Origin: Hypsibius dujardini | Taxonomy: Eukaryota > Tardigrada > Eutardigrada > Parachela > Hypsibiidae | Direction: 5' to 3' | Length of the DNA: 35,033 nt | Assembly (NCBI GenBank): GCA_001579985.1 | Contig: LRSR01012621.1 | Span: forward strand, 1-35,033 | In this document: in pieces, positions 32,280-35,033 of the stretch | How positions within the stretch are numbered: position 1 is the first letter of the stretch | Layout: each line of letters begins with the position of its first letter | The notes under the pieces: generated by a model | Databases searched by the model: none | Seen by the model: only the letters and a program-made list of their open reading frames with translations | Told to the model about the DNA's origin: nothing | Translations under genes and position numbers: made by a program

Positions 32280-32715
32280 AGATGCAAAATTCTCTTGTGA
32301 ATCTGCTGAACGTCAAATAACCAACGCTGCATAGACCGCCAGTCGAAAGACATCAGAAACCCCTACTAGGTTCGCTGAACGTCGTACTTCCAGTGCTGCA
32401 CAGAAAACCAGTCGACGAGTTACAGAAACACATAAGGAGTTCCCTGAGAAGAGAGCAACCGACAAATCACAAAGGTTACATTTAAGGGCTACAGAACCCC
32501 GGGACAGTCGGCTGAGAGACGTGCCATCAATGCTGCTTGGTATAGCACAAACCGAGCTGGAAAAATATCACCAACGAGTGGCCGTTGACGAGCCGCCTCG
32601 CGCCAACGCCAAATGCCGTCCAACCCGTTCGACAGCAGCTCAATTTCAACAAGATGCTAGAAAAGCTTATACTGCGTCAATAAAATTCATCCATAACTTT
32701 CGCACTCACATGTAA
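32280..32715 (+). pseudogene. Basic repetitive N-terminal region of a helicase-type transposon protein (remnant)
   Basis: Reading across one stop codon: SAERQITNAA, TRFAERRTSSAAQKTSRRVT, LHLRATEPRDSRLRD, then an open frame VPSMLLGIAQTELEKYHQRV to a stop at 32713-32715. Repeated A-E-R/R-A-T-E motifs of this kind precede the helicase in many PIF1/Helitron-type proteins. The frame is degraded and no complete domain remains. Confidence 0.4.
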
Positions 32716-33892
32716 AACCTTAAGTTAAGGACATGGCATATTCTCACAAGAGGCTCCGCCACTCTGTGACCCAAAACCTTTTACTTCTTCCACAATTCAC
32801 AAATGCGTAAGAATGTGTTCTTGCTCTTTCCGTTGAGAAAATTTACAGTTTCCCAAACTTGTATTTTTAAAAAATCAAAAACTTTTCAGAGATAGTACAT
32901 AGAGGGCCCTACGTATGTTACCACAATTTATGTTGATCGATTGTTGAATTATGTTCTTCGAGTGTATTCTAGCATAAGTAACAGCTGACAGCGTAACATG
33001 ATGATGAAATGATGATATTTCAAGCAAATTCAAATGTTAGTTAACATAAAACATAATTATAAATGATTTAATAATTGAACACTCCCATCAAAATTTAATT
33101 TTTTTGAATTTTTCCACACTTACTGCAAAATCAATTGATCAATCAACAATGTCACAGGGATTCTTCGCATGCATAATTTTAAACGTTTTTTTTTTCCAAA
33201 TACATCGATCAGTCGAAACGGCAGATGGTAACGCGCTGTTGGGTGGTACCCAACAGTTACGCAACACTTACTAATATTAGTCTATCTACCTAGTTAACTC
33301 ATTCTTATCTACTCTCACATTCGATAATGTACTTACTTAGCTATTATTACGAACATAATTGCGCCATGTCGGCAGGAATTAGTTCGTCAGGAACTATTTT
33401 TTATCCCTGACTATAAAAGCGTGTGTTCTAAAATCTTTTGTGGAGTTCCTTTTTTTATCCTCTAATCTTCTCTACCAGTAAAGTCTTCCCGCAATTTTTT
33501 TCCGAATATTCAGTCTAATAGCTTGTATGTTCAAGTTCTTCCGTCCTAGTAGGGACGGAGGCTTAACAGCGCGTAGCGCCCTTTACGTACCACCTCTGAA
33601 ACGTTTTTGATTTGTTAAAAAAACAAGTTATAGAAACTAGAAACATGTTTCAACGGATAGAGTTAGAGCACATTCTTAAGCATAAGTAAAACGCAGTTAA
33701 AGTAAAAGCCATTTTGGTTGCAATTGGGGGAGCCCCTTGTCATTGGCATTTGTGCGCAATGTGCTCGTGACCGTAACTTAAGCGGAAAATTATGTGCCGC
33801 TTCAAAAAAAATGAAATATGTCCGGTGCCGGAACTCGCATTTCTCACGATGGTCCAAAAAATTCTAGTTTTACAAGAGGCAACCATCATTCA
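32716..33892. other. AT-rich interior of the palindromic element, with two hairpins
   Basis: No recognisable coding sequence was found. Hairpins: CTGTTGGGT/ACCCAACAG (33236-33256, three-base loop) and CCGTCC/GGACGG (33541-33558). The first is followed by an AT-rich run containing CTAA, which loosely resembles a Helitron 3' end. Confidence 0.4.
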
Positions 33893-34763
33893 AATTTGAC
33901 CATTCAAAAGTAGATGACAAGCTAACTGAAAAAAGGAAGCGACCAATTGAAAATGTGCATAATTGGAGTGAATTCGCTCTGGAAAATCCGAATATATAAA
34001 AAACTTTGACATTTATTGCACGCATAAAAAAGCAAAAAATTGAGATTGCAGAACAGGGAAGCACTATCAATCCAAATCAATTGAATGGTAATCAGCAAAG
34101 AGCATTCGATTTCTTGAAAATAACTAACTAACTAAACTACATGCATTTCGACACTACTGCAACACTCTACTAGTACGGGTTGTCATTCAACGGTCAGCTG
34201 GTAACTTTTTTGCAAACACATGCGCTATATTTGTACTGCCTCAACAAAACTCGTTTATAAGCACTAAGAAGTATGTCGTTACAAAACAAATTCAAGAGTA
34301 TTTAGATGGTCAGCAAGAAATGGATAGTGCGTTGCCCGTTTGTGTTCTGATGGCCTCAACCGGAGTAGAAGCAGCCGACAAAGCTGCCGCGAGAATATAT
34401 AGCGCAGTAGGCTTGCGACAATAGCTTAAAAATTTATGAAGGCATTGAGCAGAAACAGCGCAAAAAAATTTCAGAAGTGGTGGCAGAATGTACGGTTTGT
34501 GATTATCGACTAACGTAGCATGGTTGCCAGCCAAATGTTAGTCGCCATCGACGAGAAGTTACTCAAAGCTGATCCTGCCAGGCAGAAATTGGTTTTTGAA
34601 AACCTGTCAGTGGCTTTAATAGGGGATCATTTTTCAATTCCCCCCCCCCCCCCAGTTTTGGACCTACCTTTATACGGTATATCGCCGCCTAATGCTGTAC
34701 CGGATACGTTAACTGATCATCTTCTATATCGCAAGTTCAATTATGGAATGTTACTAATATAAA
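33893..34763 (+). pseudogene. PIF1/Helitron-type helicase pseudogene
   Basis: Conserved pieces in order: KFDHSKVDDKLTEKRKRPIE, EIAEQGSTINPNQLNGNQQR with AFDFLK (the PIF1 N-terminal LNxxQRxAFD motif), IQEYLDGQQEMDSALPVC, VLMASTGVEAADKAA, FQKWWQNVRFVIID, MVASQMLVAIDEKLL and LSVALIGDHFSIPPP. The Walker A loop (GxAGxGKS) should follow FLK but is absent, and several stops and frameshifts break the frame. PIF1-like helicases form the C-terminal half of Helitron RepHel proteins. No HUH nuclease motif was found. The part from about 34328 onward is duplicated, inverted, in the left arm. Confidence 0.7.
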
Positions 34764-35033
34764 TAAAATTTAAATAATGAATTTGGCATTTTATCATTAA
34801 TTGTATAGTCTCTTTATATCATTATTATAGACCACACCTCTTTGCTTCTTAGCTCCTTAGGCCCCTGTGTTTAAGTGAGTAGTGAAGATCCCTGGAAACA
34901 TGCAAATCACGCCTCTGCACCCCACTTCGAAACTATTGAGCTTAAACTAGTTATTGCTCAATGAAACTATTGAGCAATAATCAATTATTGCTCAATGAAA
35001 CTATTGAGCAAAAACTAATTATTGCTCAATGAA
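34328..35033 (-). repeat. Right inverted arm (cut by window edge)
   Basis: Mirror of 31021-31725. The outer array begins at about 34929, and its units match the left array in variant order (CTAGTT, then TCAATT, then CTAATT linkers). It continues beyond 35033, so the full arm is at least 706 bases and may reach about 1 kb if it matches the left side to 30719. Confidence 0.92.

Larger units (their letters stand above)
30719..35033. mobile_element. Large palindromic (foldback-like) element carrying helicase and transposase debris
   Basis: Inverted arms at 31021-31725 and 34328-35033 are almost identical; I found one substitution and one length change in a poly-G tract. Both arms end outward in the same 34-base palindromic array, and the right copy runs off the window. 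The interior, 31726-34327, is about 2.6 kb. Arms and interior carry parts of a PIF1/Helitron-type helicase (33893-34763) and a DDE-transposase fragment (31741-31966), all broken. The layout resembles Foldback elements, which have long arms rich in internal tandem repeats. It could instead be a palindromic rearrangement of an older Helitron-type element. Confidence 0.7.

Overview
The window is animal nuclear DNA. Genes are split by short canonical GT-AG introns (mostly about 50-300 bases), and three gene families typical of animals sit together: microsomal triglyceride transfer protein (MTTP), repulsive guidance molecule (RGM) and a FRAS1/FREM2-type basement-membrane protein. The compact genes and many small inverted-repeat transposons suggest a non-bilaterian invertebrate such as a sponge or a cnidarian. 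That placement is inference; no taxonomic search was possible.

Layout. Positions 1-2400 are a repeat field with several foldback MITE copies and one 355-base terminal-inverted-repeat element. 2419-3137 (minus) holds open frames of unknown identity. 3659-5691 (plus) is a complete six-exon V-ATPase subunit B gene. 6244-7619 (minus) is a complete eight-exon ARL5 small GTPase gene. 8105-9157 is a decayed hAT transposon split by a second, smaller hAT-like element that has a perfect 8-base target duplication. 9324-9886 (plus) is a two-exon gene for an unrecognised 148-residue protein. 10318-14200 (minus) is a complete 14-exon MTTP gene with a MITE in one intron. 15429-17409 (plus) is a complete four-exon RGM gene with signal peptide and GPI-type tail. 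17951-28023 (minus) is a roughly 31-exon FRAS1/FREM2-like gene encoding about 2,530 residues: part of a VWC domain, about nine CSPG repeats, five Calx-beta domains, the conserved juxtamembrane region, a transmembrane helix and a C-terminal PDZ-binding motif. Its 5' end is unresolved. 28539-30718 shows no gene.

The right end (30719-35033, running off the window) is a large palindromic element. Two nearly identical inverted arms, each capped by an array of 34-base palindromic units, flank about 2.6 kb. The arms carry part of a PIF1/Helitron-type helicase pseudogene, and in the left arm this abuts a DDE-transposase fragment in the opposite orientation to the right-hand copy.

How the genes relate. 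V-ATPase B and ARL5 act in endomembrane acidification and trafficking. MTTP loads lipid onto secreted lipoproteins. RGM and the FRAS-like protein act at the cell surface and extracellular matrix. They are independent genes, not an operon: MTTP and RGM are divergent across 1.2 kb, and RGM and the FRAS-like gene converge, with 541 bases between their stop codons. The points most worth checking are the helicase-bearing palindrome, the nested hAT insertion, the RGM that lacks the usual Asp-Pro self-cleavage site, and a one-base frame conflict in a Calx-beta region of the FRAS-like gene.
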